A stretch of DNA of 64,000 nt, from NCBI RefSeq assembly GCF_002906575.1, contig NZ_CP026309.1, positions 2,604,001 to 2,668,000 on the forward strand. The letters are read 5' to 3'. A model generated the notes under the pieces. The model worked only from the letters and a program-made list of their open reading frames with translations. It had not been told where the DNA came from and searched no databases. The position numbers and the translations under genes are program-made. Source of the stretch: Salinigranum rubrum. GTDB taxonomy: Archaea; Halobacteriota; Halobacteria; Halobacteriales; Haloferacaceae. Positions 27,150 through 35,618 of this stretch are shown here, piece by piece (the first letter of the stretch is position 1; every line of letters begins with the position of its first letter).

Positions 27150-28034
27150 TCAGTCCGCGTCGATCTGGTCGCAAATAGTCGCTGCCAGCTCGAAGGCCGC
27201 CGTCAGGACCCGTTCGTCCTCGTCGTACGTTGGATCGTACGCCGTCAGCGCAGCGGCCCGAATCTCGAAGCGCTTCCCAACCATTCGGATCGCGTCTTGG
27301 AGCAGGTCGAGGGAGAGTCCCCCGGGGGGCGCGAAACCGTTTGCGGGACCTATCCGGGTCGCGTCGAGGACGTCGAGGTCGATGTGAAGATACACGCCGT
27401 CAACCCGTGTCTGCAGAGAGGACAGTGGATCGACGAACGAGGCGAAAGAATCCGGCTCGGTGAGTTCTCCTGCGTCGACGTGGGCTATCCTCGAGTGTTC
27501 CACCCGATCCGCTTCGCCGCCGTCGAGTTCGCGGGTCCCGACGAGGAGTGCGTTTTGCACCGGCACCGGCGTGAGACTCGGAAGTCCGCTACAGAGTGCG
27601 TCCCAGCACGACCCAGTCAGTGTCGCGAGCGCCATACCGTCGAAGAACCCCGAGGCGGACGTGTCCGGGGTGTTGTAGTCTCCGTGCGCGTCGAACCAGA
27701 CAATCCCGGGGGGAGTCACGGATCCGTCGACAGCCGCTCCGAGACCGGCACACGTGCCGAGACTGCTATTACAATCGCCGGCGAGGACGAGCGGGAAGCG
27801 ACGCTCCTGTACGGTCGCTTGAACCCGGTCCGAGAGGACCGAGTTGAGATCCATCGCGGCACCGATTTCATGCGAGAATGCGCTCGGACGGTCGACCCGT
27901 TCGACTACAACCTCGTGACCGCGATCGCGGAGCTGCCTCCCCATGCCTGCCGAAACGAGTCGATCGGGTCCGCGCCCGATGCCGGACCGTTCCCGTCCGT
28001 GGTGGTACGGTACTTGGAGTAATTGTACGCTCAT
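27150..28034 (-). CDS. Arginase/agmatinase-family hydrolase
   Basis: A 294-aa ureohydrolase fold. Metal-site motifs seen are LAGDCNSSLG (near residue 84), WFDAHGDYNTPDTSASGFFD (near 113) and HIDLDVLD (near 217). In classical arginases the first motif is GDHS, whose His binds Mn; here it is GDCN, a Cys at that place, as in a subgroup of arginase-like proteins of uncertain substrate. So the fold is clear but arginase or agmatinase activity is not. Divergent from a gene-free stretch; no operon. Confidence 0.82.
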   Translation of the reverse strand: MSVQLLQVPYHHGRERSGIGRGPDRLVSAGMGRQLRDRGHEVVVERVDRPSAFSHEIGAAMDLNSVLSDRVQATVQERRFPLVLAGDCNSSLGTCAGLGAAVDGSVTPPGIVWFDAHGDYNTPDTSASGFFDGMALATLTGSCWDALCSGLPSLTPVPVQNALLVGTRELDGGEADRVEHSRIAHVDAGELTEPDSFASFVDPLSSLQTRVDGVYLHIDLDVLDATRIGPANGFAPPGGLSLDLLQDAIRMVGKRFEIRAAALTAYDPTYDEDERVLTAAFELAATICDQIDAD

Positions 28035-28250
28035 GAAACGACCTCGTTCGGTTCTCCGACGCTACCGGCCGTGGTAAATCTTCGCACCTCTCGGCCGAGA
28101 GTACTGGATACAGTGACGGACGTGTACACAGCCACACAGCGTCGACAATACAAAATCGAGGCGTGGCGTGGTGGGAATAGCAGTATCTGCAGACCGCGGG
28201 ATCGATGACTGCATAGCGACACTTGACCGAAAGCAGTCCTCCCGAAGCGA

Positions 28251-30590
28251 TTAGAGAGAGTTCGAGTCTTCAGGTTGCGCGTCAATCGGTAGTGTCCCTC
28301 CTGGAAGCTCGGGGATGGACAGATCCACCCGCCGGAGCAGTTGCGCGTTGACTGCGACGATGACCGTACTCAGCGACATCAGGAGCGCGCCCACAGCGGG
28401 CGACAGCAGAATCCCGATCGGAGCCAACACGCCCGCTGCGAGCGGGAGTGCGAAGACGTTGTAGCCGGCCGCCCAGACGATATTCTCCTGCATCTTCCGG
28501 TAACTCGCCTTGCTGAGCTTCACGAGCCGAACCACGTCCATCGGGTTGTTCTGGACGAGGATGACGTCGGCCGACTGGACTGCGACGTCGGTGCCGCTTC
28601 CGATAGCGATGCCGACGTCCGCTCGCGTCAACGCCGGCGCGTCGTTCACGCCGTCGCCAACCATCCCCACGAGCTTGCCCTGATCTTGGAGTTCCCGCAC
28701 CTTCTCGTCCTTGTCCTCGGGAAGGACCTCCGCGAACACCGTGTCGATGCCCAGGTCGTCGGCGACGGCGGTGGCGACGTCTCGGGAGTCACCGGTCAGC
28801 ATCGCTACCTCGATGCCCAGGTCGTGCAGGGCGTCGACGACTCGGAAACTCTCCTCGCGGATCACGTCGGCCATCGCGAATGCGGCGATCAACTCCCCTC
28901 CGCGAACGAGGTACACCACAGTCTGGGCGTTTTGGCCGGCTTCGTCAGCGAAGCGCTGGAGGTGGTCGGGAACCTCGCTATCGAGTTGGGTCAACAGGTT
29001 CGGCCCGCCAACGTACACCTCGTTTCCGCTGTCGGACCCGTCCGATGGGCCTCCGGCGAAGCCGGAGACGTCGACTGTCGCACGGACGCCCCTCCCTTTG
29101 ATGGCCTCGAAGTCGGACGCGTCAGGAGCGGTGAGGTCTCGCTCCGTGGCGGCCTCGCGGATGGCTCGCGCGATCATGTGCTCTGAGTCGCTCTCAACGG
29201 CCGCCGCCAGCGCGAGCGCATCCTCCTCGGCGACGCCGTCGACTGTCGCCATATCGACGACGCCGTGCTCGCCTTCGGTGAGCGTCCCTGTCTTGTCGAA
29301 GATGATGGCGTCCAAATTTCTCGCCTCTTCCATCGCGATGCGGTCGCGAACGAGCATCCCGTTACGAGCGGCGAGAGACGTGTTGATCGCGACGACCAGC
29401 GGGATCGCGAGTCCGAGCGCGTGCGGGCAGGCGATGACGAGCACCGTTACGACGCGCTCGATAACCGTTGCGTCGAACGAGACCGCGATTGTCCATCCGA
29501 TTGCTGTCACGACTGCGGCCGCGAGGGCGACGTAGAACAGCCAGCCGGCCGCTCTGTCGGCCAACACCTGCGTTTGAGACTTGCTCTGCTGGGCTTCCTC
29601 GACGAGTCGCATGATGCCCGCGAGCGTCGTCTCCTCGCCCGTCGCACCGACACGCACACGGAGGCTGCCGTCACCGTTGATCGTCCCGCCGATGACCTCG
29701 TCACCGGGCTCCTTCGAGACCGGTTTCGACTCACCCGTAATCATCGACTCCTCGACGTCTGAATCACCCTCCTCGACGGTTCCGTCAGCAGGGACACTCG
29801 CGCCCGGTCGGACGAGCACGAGGTCACCTTGGGTGAGTTCACCGACAGGGACTTCCTCGGTCTCACCGTTGTCGGTGATCCGCTCGGCGGTGTCGGGCAT
29901 CAGCTTCGCCAGTTCGTCGACCGCGCTTGAGGCACGTCGCACCGACCGCATTTCGATCCAGTGCCCGAATAGCATGATGTCGATCAGCGTGACGAGTTCC
30001 CAGAAGAACGCCGACTGTGCAGGGAAGATGACGGTGGCCAGGCTGTAGACGAACGCGACGCTGATTGCCATCGAGATGAGCGTCATCATCCCCGGCGACC
30101 GATCTTTCAGCTCCGGCACTGCCATTTGGAGGAACGGAACCCCACCGTACGCGAAGACGAGTACCGCGAATACGGGGTTGATCCATTCGCTACCCGGGAA
30201 CGCTGGGACAGAGAACCCGAGCCACTCCTGTAGCATTTCGCTGTACAGAAGGACGGGAATCGACAGGAGTGACGAGACGAAAAAGCGCCGTCTAAACATC
30301 TGCTCGTGACCCTCGTGCATGCCGCCATGGCCCTCGCCGTGCTCCCCGTGGGCACCGTTTTCGTGGCCCTCGTCCTCGTGTCCTGCGTGCTCGTGGTGCC
30401 CGTTTAGAGCCGTCTCACCCTCAGCGGCAGGTTGAGCTTTCTCCTCCAATAGTCCCTGTTCTACTTGTTGCTCGTCTGGCTCGTCGACAACTTTGTCGTG
30501 GTCGCTGGGTCTGTGCTGGCGGTGGCTGCCGTTATCCTGCTGGTTTTTCCCTCCTGTGGGGTTCTTGTTTTCGTCTTTGTTATCATCCAT
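28251..30590 (-). CDS. copB: Copper-translocating P1B-type ATPase CopB
   Basis: A 779-aa ATPase. The N-terminal 105 residues are His-rich ([20 protein letters not shown]), a CopB hallmark, with no CxxC HMA domain. The core shows [15 protein letters not shown] (CPH ion site instead of CPC), [17 protein letters not shown] (phosphorylation Asp), [15 protein letters not shown] and [23 protein letters not shown] ATPases move Cu(II)/Cu(I) or similar ions. Intact, unlike the CopA copy 8 kb away. It lies downstream of copZ on the same strand (about 150 bases). Confidence 0.93.
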   Translation of the reverse strand: MDDNKDENKNPTGGKNQQDNGSHRQHRPSDHDKVVDEPDEQQVEQGLLEEKAQPAAEGETALNGHHEHAGHEDEGHENGAHGEHGEGHGGMHEGHEQMFRRRFFVSSLLSIPVLLYSEMLQEWLGFSVPAFPGSEWINPVFAVLVFAYGGVPFLQMAVPELKDRSPGMMTLISMAISVAFVYSLATVIFPAQSAFFWELVTLIDIMLFGHWIEMRSVRRASSAVDELAKLMPDTAERITDNGETEEVPVGELTQGDLVLVRPGASVPADGTVEEGDSDVEESMITGESKPVSKEPGDEVIGGTINGDGSLRVRVGATGEETTLAGIMRLVEEAQQSKSQTQVLADRAAGWLFYVALAAAVVTAIGWTIAVSFDATVIERVVTVLVIACPHALGLAIPLVVAINTSLAARNGMLVRDRIAMEEARNLDAIIFDKTGTLTEGEHGVVDMATVDGVAEEDALALAAAVESDSEHMIARAIREAATERDLTAPDASDFEAIKGRGVRATVDVSGFAGGPSDGSDSGNEVYVGGPNLLTQLDSEVPDHLQRFADEAGQNAQTVVYLVRGGELIAAFAMADVIREESFRVVDALHDLGIEVAMLTGDSRDVATAVADDLGIDTVFAEVLPEDKDEKVRELQDQGKLVGMVGDGVNDAPALTRADVGIAIGSGTDVAVQSADVILVQNNPMDVVRLVKLSKASYRKMQENIVWAAGYNVFALPLAAGVLAPIGILLSPAVGALLMSLSTVIVAVNAQLLRRVDLSIPELPGGTLPIDAQPEDSNSL

Positions 30591-30742
30591 GAGTCATTTT
30601 CTCTCTCTTGTGGTGGTTCCGCAGGCTTCCTGTACGTTCGGGCCCTGAAACCGTGCGACAGGGTCGGTGTGGGCGAACTCCGAAGAGAACGGAGAGTCGT
30701 TCATCTAGGAGTGTTCGATGCTATCCTCAGATTGCGTATTAG

Positions 30743-30937
30743 TCAGATGTGAGCGGTATACCCCGCGTTTTCGACGGTCTCTACGAGTGTCGTGGCGTCC
30801 GCGTCACCATCGACGCTCACCTGTTCTTCCTCTCGGTCGACGGTCACGTCGGTCACGCCAGAGACATCTTGAAGCGCCTCTTCGACCGTCTGTTCACAGT
30901 GACCGCAGGTCATTCCCTCTACGGTGATAGTCGTCAT
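30743..30937 (-). CDS. copZ: Copper chaperone CopZ (HMA domain)
   Basis: A 64-aa heavy-metal-associated domain: MTTITVEGMTCGHCEQTVEE with metal ligands CGHC at 11-14, then GVTDVTVDREEEQVSVDGDA and the ferredoxin-like end ETVENAGYTAHI. Delivers Cu(I) to CopA/CopB-type pumps. ATG 30937 is chosen because it gives the compact family length; upstream MCSC would add four residues with two Cys. It is divergent from the broken AsnC-TRASH regulator, with a CTTCGATT inverted repeat between. Confidence 0.92.
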   Translation of the reverse strand: MTTITVEGMTCGHCEQTVEEALQDVSGVTDVTVDREEEQVSVDGDADATTLVETVENAGYTAHI

Positions 30938-30977
30938 ACAGGAGCACATACGTCACCCTCCCTTTAGCGGATTTCTC

Positions 30978-31022
30978 CTTCGATTAATCGGCAATACCCC
31001 CAGAAAAACTTTAGAATCGAAG
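30978..31022. promoter_or_regulatory. Inverted repeat between copZ and its divergent regulator
   Basis: CTTCGATT at 30978-30985 and its perfect complement AATCGAAG at 31015-31022 flank an AT-rich promoter-like stretch. The position between a copper-efflux gene and a (broken) copper regulator gene makes it a candidate operator. The length of the arms (8) and the 29-base spacer are odd for a single protein site; it may be two half sites. Confidence 0.45.
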
Positions 31023-31067
31023 TAATTCCGACGTCGTGATTTAGTCGCCTGTAAACGTTGATCCGCC

Positions 31068-31289
31068 ATGCGCAATCTCGACGAAACGGATCTCGAAATT
31101 CTCCAGATCTTGATGTCGAACGTTCGTTGTCCGTATAGTGATATTACGGACGTCGTCGGTCTCTCGTCTCCGGCCCTCTCGGATCGAGTTACGAGACTAC
31201 AGTCTGAAAGAAAGATAACGACACGATCGAAGATTACTGCCCCAAGTGCGGCGAGACGATGGAGACTCCCGATACGGTCCGTTTCGTGA
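31068..31289 (+). pseudogene. Collapsed AsnC-type regulator with TRASH domain remnant
   Basis: The first 46 residues are a normal Lrp/AsnC helix-turn-helix: MRNLDETDLEILQILMSNVR, DVVGLSSPALSDRVTRLQSE. The following frame is nonsense. One base earlier a different frame reads DTIEDYCPKCGETMETPDTV, the start of a TRASH-type metal-binding domain (CxxC). In intact haloarchaeal copper regulators an effector region of roughly 90 residues separates these parts. So the middle is deleted and the TRASH end cut off. The neighbours (copZ, copB) support an ancestral copper-sensing role. Confidence 0.7.
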
Positions 31290-31296
31290 GGTGTCT

Positions 31297-31650
31297 CTAT
31301 AAATTTAGCCAGTTACCGGCCCACGAATCGATCTCGTCGAACATAGACGAGAGCGAGCGTCCCTTCTCAGTCAGAGCGTAGTGGACTGACACCGCACCAT
31401 CGGCATCCACCCGGCGCTGGACGAGGTCGTTCTCTTCGAGATCACCCAGTACCCGCGATAGTGTGTGCGAACTCGCGTTCGTCGACCGTTTCAACTCGTT
31501 GAATCGCTTCTCACCCTCCAATAGAGTGTCGACGACGATCCACTGCCACTTCGAGCCGATCTGATCGAACGTGTGAACTAGAGAACACGTGGTGCTACTG
31601 TTCTGGTTCTGGAGTGAGGACGAACCGCCGCAGGGGGTACATGATTCCAT
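31297..31650 (-). CDS. HxlR-family transcriptional regulator
   Basis: A 117-aa winged-helix protein with the HxlR pattern DQIGSKWQWIVVDTLLEGEK, FNELKRSTNASSHTLSRVLG, and DLEENDLVQRRVDADGAVSV with YALTEKGRSL. The N-terminus has three Cys (MESCTPCGG, TTCSL); in HxlR proteins N-terminal Cys often sense aldehydes, quinones or disulfide stress. It is divergent from an SDR oxidoreductase gene, with an 18-bp palindrome between them, so it likely represses that SDR and itself. Confidence 0.92.
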   Translation of the reverse strand: MESCTPCGGSSSLQNQNSSTTCSLVHTFDQIGSKWQWIVVDTLLEGEKRFNELKRSTNASSHTLSRVLGDLEENDLVQRRVDADGAVSVHYALTEKGRSLSSMFDEIDSWAGNWLNL

Positions 31651-31698
31651 GGTCGAATCCTACCCGAGTACTACGACAACTGCAATATGTATAGGTTC

Positions 31699-31716
31699 GG
31701 TTACACAGGTGTAACC
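31699..31716. promoter_or_regulatory. Palindromic operator between hxlR-type gene and SDR gene
   Basis: GGTTACACAGGTGTAACC, 8-bp perfect arms around a 2-bp centre, midway between the divergent starts at 31650 and 31840. HxlR-family dimers bind such inverted repeats. Confidence 0.7.
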
Positions 31717-31839
31717 TAATTCCATTCATATTACCAAATTGATATATTCGGGCCAATACAAGCAGGAGCGTGGTGAACCGCGTCGGGAAGCGACGAAGAC
31801 GCAGAACAGCGAACCACGATTAGAGAGGAGATACTCGAA

Positions 31840-32625
31840 ATGGTAACACTCACAGACACGACGTCAGTACAGGGACTCGAAAACAAGGTTGCGCTCGTCA
31901 CGGGCGCTACGTCGGGGATCGGGCGCGCAGCGGCGCTCGCACTCGGACGGAATGGAGCAAGCGTCGTCGTTGCCGGGCGGCGCGGGGCCGAAGGCAAAGA
32001 GACGGTCGAGCAGATCGAACAGACGGGGAGCGACGCGATCTTTGTCCGAACTGATGTAACCGACGAGTCCGCAGTCGAGCACCTCGTCGATCGGGCCGTC
32101 GAGAGCTACGACGGACTGGACATCGCAGTCAACAACGCCGGTAACGTCGGCCGGCCGGGACCGCTTGAGGGCCTCACGGACGAGGACTGGGAATACACAC
32201 TAGATGCGAACCTTCGCGGTGTCTGGCTTTCGCTGAAGTACGAGCTCCCGGCGATGCGCGAGAACGGCGGTGGAACCATCATCAACACCGCCTCGGAATT
32301 CGGGCACGTGGGGGCCGAAAACTTCGGAGCCTACGCGGCAGCGAAGCACGGCGTGGTCGCCCTCACGCGCGTGGCCGCGCTCGAAGGGGCGACCGATGAC
32401 ATCCGTGTCAATGCAGTGAGCCCCGGAATCGTGCTCACGCCGATGACCGAGGGCGTGTTCGGCGGTGCCGAAGCGGTCCGCGAGCAAACCGCGGCTAATC
32501 ACCCGCTCGGCCGGATAGCTGACCCGGAGGAGATCGCCGAAGCGATCGTCTGGCTCGGGTCGGACGCGGCGTCGTTCGTTTCTGGGGAGGCACTTCGGAT
32601 AGATGGGGGAAAGGCGGCTCGATAG
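31840..32625 (+). CDS. SDR-family oxidoreductase
   Basis: A 261-aa classical SDR: ALVTGATSGIGRAAALAL (TGxxxGIG coenzyme loop), NNAGNVGRPGPLEGLT, the catalytic Ser region IINTASEFGHV, YAAAKHGVVAL (catalytic YxxxK) and NAVSPGIVLTPMTEGVFG. NAD(P)(H) alcohol/ketone conversion; substrate unknown. The HxlR regulator beside it, with sensing Cys, suggests a reactive carbonyl or quinone. Confidence 0.92.
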   Translation: MVTLTDTTSVQGLENKVALVTGATSGIGRAAALALGRNGASVVVAGRRGAEGKETVEQIEQTGSDAIFVRTDVTDESAVEHLVDRAVESYDGLDIAVNNAGNVGRPGPLEGLTDEDWEYTLDANLRGVWLSLKYELPAMRENGGGTIINTASEFGHVGAENFGAYAAAKHGVVALTRVAALEGATDDIRVNAVSPGIVLTPMTEGVFGGAEAVREQTAANHPLGRIADPEEIAEAIVWLGSDAASFVSGEALRIDGGKAAR

Positions 32626-33076
32626 AAACCGAATCGGTTCAGCGGGATGTCGACCGACAATAGATTCAGCCTCTCCATCCACGAGAACGACACCGATTTT
32701 CAGGCTTCCGGTTCCTCGGGCATTTTTACCGATTGACACTGTTCCTCATCGGTACTCAAACCGATCGAGGGGATAGTGATCGGTGAATAAATCGGGAAAA
32801 AATACTGGTTACAACCCCTCTAATTGTGACTGGACGTCGTTGGATTGGCTTGGGAGACAGTCGAGGATCACGAGGAACAACAGCCAGATCAATTACCGCT
32901 AACATCTGACCGCCTTGACAGCCTTGTTGAACGGGGTCACGTATTAGCTAGAAACCTCAACGATCAGTTCTAGGAAATCACCTCAAGGTAGCGAGCTCGT
33001 GGATCTGAGTGAGGGACAGTATTTTGACGAACAGTAGTTGGCAGTACAGTTCCTCTATCCAGCCTTAGGAGTGGAA
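32626..33076. other. Degenerate region with a C-terminal gene scrap
   Basis: About 450 bases of lower GC. At 32830-32973 (+) a 47-codon frame with no start reads LDVVGLAWETVEDHEEQQPD to LARNLNDQF; it looks protein-coding but is cut at the left by TGA. A further short frame ends SEGQYFDEQ before 33045. These appear to be remnants of lost genes. Family not recognised. Confidence 0.4.
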
Positions 33077-33544
33077 TCAACTTTCAAGAAGGCGGTTCAG
33101 TTCGGTGAACTCAGAGGGAGAGAGAATGATCTCAGTGTCGAACGCATCGAATCGTTCGAAGTCGTCGTCAATCGTCAACACAGTATTCACACCCTCTGCG
33201 ATCGCTACCTGAGCGTAGTATCCGTCCCACCCCTCAATGTTCGCGCTGCCTGCACGAGACAGAGCCTCGTGGACAAGAGCCTCAGACATTCCATCGTACC
33301 AGTGAATTCGTTTCGCACTCAAGAAATTTTGAAGCAGCTTTGCCGCCTCTGTATTCGAGTATCCGAGGTGGTTCCGTAGCACGTGGTGCGCTCCGAGAAC
33401 TGCTGTACGGGGAACAATCGCGTCGATTTCTCCCGCGATTGCATCACGGACGTACCCGAGTGCGTTCTCTTGAACCGGAGTCTCTGCGTGGGCGAGGGCG
33501 ATAACACCCACGTCAAACAGGTACGGCTCAGAGTCGTCACTCAT
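33077..33544 (-). CDS. PIN-domain toxin (VapC-like)
   Basis: A 155-aa PIN-fold protein. The first acid is in LFDVGVIALAHAETPVQENA (Asp11; the canonical Asp-xx-Thr/Ser start is replaced by DVGVI), and later acids lie in GWDGYYAQVAIAEGVNTVLT with IDDDFERFDAFD. PIN toxins cleave RNA and are neutralised by a cognate antitoxin. Here the AbrB-type antitoxin gene is directly upstream, with its stop overlapping this start by eight bases. Start ATG 33544 chosen by that overlap and the MSDDSEP start. Confidence 0.82.
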   Translation of the reverse strand: MSDDSEPYLFDVGVIALAHAETPVQENALGYVRDAIAGEIDAIVPRTAVLGAHHVLRNHLGYSNTEAAKLLQNFLSAKRIHWYDGMSEALVHEALSRAGSANIEGWDGYYAQVAIAEGVNTVLTIDDDFERFDAFDTEIILSPSEFTELNRLLES

Positions 33545-33821
33545 CGAATTCGTCCTTCGCACCGTTTCGGACGTTGTCGCGGAAATCCTCGCTGATCGGG
33601 TCCGCGTTGTCCGAGAACGGCCTCGTCTCTCCTCGCTTTTTCGAGAACTCTGCAATCAGTTGGTCCATCCGATGAAGGACTTCTTCGGGGTCGTCTTCGG
33701 GTTCGACGACAGCTTTCCCGTTTTCTTCGCGAACATCCACTTCTGTGCCAGGGGTGATCCCGAGGCGTTCCCGAACCTCCTTGGGGAGGACGATTCGCCC
33801 TTTTGAATCCACTTTAGCCAT
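33537..33821 (-). CDS. AbrB/SpoVT-type antitoxin
   Basis: A 94-aa protein with an N-terminal AbrB swapped-hairpin domain (MAKVDSKGRIVLPKEVRERL, GTEVDVREENGKAVVEPEDD) and a C-terminal helical tail that would bind the toxin. It is first in a two-gene unit with the PIN toxin. Upstream lie TCCCAC-type inverted repeats, so autoregulation is expected. Confidence 0.88.
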   Translation of the reverse strand: MAKVDSKGRIVLPKEVRERLGITPGTEVDVREENGKAVVEPEDDPEEVLHRMDQLIAEFSKKRGETRPFSDNADPISEDFRDNVRNGAKDEFDE

Positions 33822-33823
33822 AT

Positions 33824-33840
33824 TCCCACTCTAGGTGGGA
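33824..33840. promoter_or_regulatory. Operator-like palindrome of the AbrB/PIN module
   Basis: TCCCACTCTAGGTGGGA: 6-bp arms with a 5-bp spacer, starting three bases upstream of the antitoxin ATG. A second copy of the half site TCCCACTCT with a degenerate right arm is at 33872-33880. Confidence 0.6.
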
Positions 33841-33871
33841 CCAGATATGATTGTTGCGGTCAGAGTGCCGA

Positions 33872-33885
33872 TCCCACTCTTGGGT
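33872..33885. promoter_or_regulatory. Second TCCCACTCT site upstream of the AbrB/PIN module
   Basis: TCCCACTCTTGGGT repeats the left arm of the palindrome at 33824, 48 bases further from the gene. The right arm keeps GGG but not the final base. It may allow cooperative binding by the antitoxin. Confidence 0.4.
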
Positions 33886-34329
33886 CTGAATAAAGAGACC
33901 GCCTCACCGACTACTGAGAATATGCTGTCAATCGCAACCACCGATTGATTTTGTGGAGAGGCGGTCTCGACTCTGTTAGAAGGCACGACAGCAACGACCC
34001 CTATCCAGCAGTTGGATGGGCCAAACGAACCCCAACACCGTGATCCAAGCGTCGGTTCACGAAATTGGTGGATACAGCGGTTCTCGGCTAAGAATCCGTT
34101 GGCTCACGATCGTGCAGAATTTGGATGGGCCCTGACGGAGTTAAATCGGGCCGAGGCTGGCTCTGCAAGCACAACTTCCTGGGAGCTACAGGGTGTCGTT
34201 ACAGCCGATGCAGTCGACACGAATCACGCCAGCCGCAGCGGGTCGGTCCGACCCGCGCGTACGACGACACCGAGACGAACAGACGACGAGACACCACCGG
34301 ACGGAGAACGCGTCACGACGAGGTGGCAA
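33886..34329. other. Gene-free stretch upstream of the DUF1328 gene
   Basis: About 440 bases. An in-frame extension of the DUF1328 gene reaches back to 34012 but has no coding character (many Arg/Thr runs) and no homolog pattern. I see no other gene. Confidence 0.4.
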
Positions 34330-34521
34330 ATGAACCCCACTTCGGTCGCACTGCTTCCGTTGCAGTCCGGCGGATTCCTCGGCTGGGCCATCGCGTTCTT
34401 CATCATCGCGATAATCGCCGCCCTCGCGGGGTTCCGGGGCGTCGCGGGCATGACGATGAGTATCGCGAAGATACTCGTCGTCGTCTTCCTCGTCCTGGCC
34501 GTCGTCTCGCTCCTCCTGTAG
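34330..34521 (+). CDS. DUF1328-family small membrane protein
   Basis: A 63-aa protein with two membrane helices: [20 protein letters not shown] and [20 protein letters not shown] around the conserved [10 protein letters not shown] turn. DUF1328 proteins (YtjA-like) are small hydrophobic membrane proteins of unknown, possibly stress-related role. ATG 34330 chosen because the upstream extension lacks coding character. Confidence 0.8.
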   Translation: MNPTSVALLPLQSGGFLGWAIAFFIIAIIAALAGFRGVAGMTMSIAKILVVVFLVLAVVSLLL

Positions 34522-34692
34522 TTCGGCGGTGTCGCGGCCGGGTCCGCCGTCGAGGTTCGCGGTTCTGACCCGACTCGTTCGACAGAGTGCGGACCGTACG
34601 AAGAGACGACCAGCGTCACAGCCGTGAGACGAGAGGCGTGTCGCAGGTCGACGACGTCCTCCTCGCCGTGAACGGCGGGACGCTCTCCGTGA

Positions 34693-34718
34693 GTCAGGTA
34701 GTGTCAGGTAGTGTCAGG
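34693..34718. repeat. Short tandem repeat GTCAGGTAGT
   Basis: Two full 10-base units plus six bases of a third. It lies at the 3' end of the gas-vesicle transcription unit, between convergent genes. Confidence 0.6.
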
Positions 34719-34763
34719 AACGGGTGGACGAATCGGCTCGAACGCGGTCCGCGCGGACCGGTC

Positions 34764-35282
34764 TCAGTTCGTCGCCGCGTCTTCGGCGGGTGCCGTGGGC
34801 CGTTCGCCCTCGGGAATCTCGTCGTCGTCGTCCGAGTCGGCGTCAGCGTCGACGTCGTCGTCGTCCGCTTCGGAGCCGTCGGCCGCAGTGGAGTCGTCGG
34901 TGTCGACGGCGTCCTCGTCTCCGCTGGTACTGGTTCCATCATCACCCGACAGCGAGTCGTCCGTGCTCGGGTCGTCGCTTCGTCGTCGACGGGTCGCGAG
35001 GTACGCGCCTCCCGCCAAGAAACCGACGAGCAGGAGGAATCGCTTCCCGCTCGGTCGGCCCGACGACGTGGGGTCGTCTCCGTCGTCACCGTCGGCTTCG
35101 TGGCCGCCCGAGTCGTCCGCGTCCGATGCGTCGGTCTCGTCCGCGTACACCCCCTCGCGTGTCTCGGTCGCATCGTGTTCCGCGAGCGCCTCCCGGACGG
35201 CTTCCCGGACGGGTTGTTTGATCGCTCGCTCGACGAAGTCGGTCGACCAGGTACGCGCTGGTTCCGCTTGGCTATCGCTCAT
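34764..35282 (-). CDS. Acidic single-pass membrane protein downstream of gvpM
   Basis: 172 aa starting MSDSQAEPARTWSTDFVERA. An amphipathic N-terminal part has KQPVREAVREALAEHDATET. One membrane segment is at about residues 82-98 (FLLLVGFLAGGAYLATRR), and the tail is very acidic. It follows gvpM by about 50 bases on the same strand, so it may be cotranscribed with the gas-vesicle operon. Similar membrane proteins occur widely in haloarchaea without gas vesicles, so a Gvp function should not be assumed. Confidence 0.65.
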   Translation of the reverse strand: MSDSQAEPARTWSTDFVERAIKQPVREAVREALAEHDATETREGVYADETDASDADDSGGHEADGDDGDDPTSSGRPSGKRFLLLVGFLAGGAYLATRRRRSDDPSTDDSLSGDDGTSTSGDEDAVDTDDSTAADGSEADDDDVDADADSDDDDEIPEGERPTAPAEDAATN

Positions 35283-35333
35283 GCGGGTGGAGGTCGCACC
35301 GACGTGGCCAGTAGGTTCTGCTTGCACCTGCAG

Positions 35334-35618
35334 TCACCGGTCGGCGTCGTCACCACGCTCGACACCGGACTCGGACTCGAACTCGGAGGAGGGCTGCGCC
35401 TGAAGGCGTACCTCCTCGTCCCAGGCGGTCAGCATCCCGGCGTCGCGCATCGCCGCCATGCCCGCGACGGCGGCGCGGAGTTCGAGGCCGACGAGCGGGA
35501 CGTCGGCGACGCTGACGAGCACGTCGGCCTCGACGACGACGCCGTCGCGCAGGAGGACGTCGGCGAGGTCGACGACGGCGTCCTCGGACTCGCGCGTCGG
35601 CCGCACGTCACGGCTCAC
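35334..35618 (-). CDS. gvpM: Gas vesicle protein GvpM
   Basis: A 94-aa GvpA/J/M-family protein. The conserved core is DAVVDLADVLLRDGVVVEAD, VLVSVADVPLVGLELRAAVA and a hydrophobic end, with a short polar tail. GvpM is a minor shell-related protein thought to help nucleate the vesicle together with GvpJ and GvpL. Its start overlaps the end of gvpL by 11 bases. It is the last clear gvp gene of the leftward operon. Confidence 0.88.
   Translation of the reverse strand: MSRDVRPTRESEDAVVDLADVLLRDGVVVEADVLVSVADVPLVGLELRAAVAGMAAMRDAGMLTAWDEEVRLQAQPSSEFESESGVERGDDADR

Noticed and set aside
34012-34329. N-terminal extension of the DUF1328 protein
   Set aside because: The in-frame extension is Arg/Thr-rich, lacks a family match and would put a soluble tail on a protein that is normally 50-65 aa.
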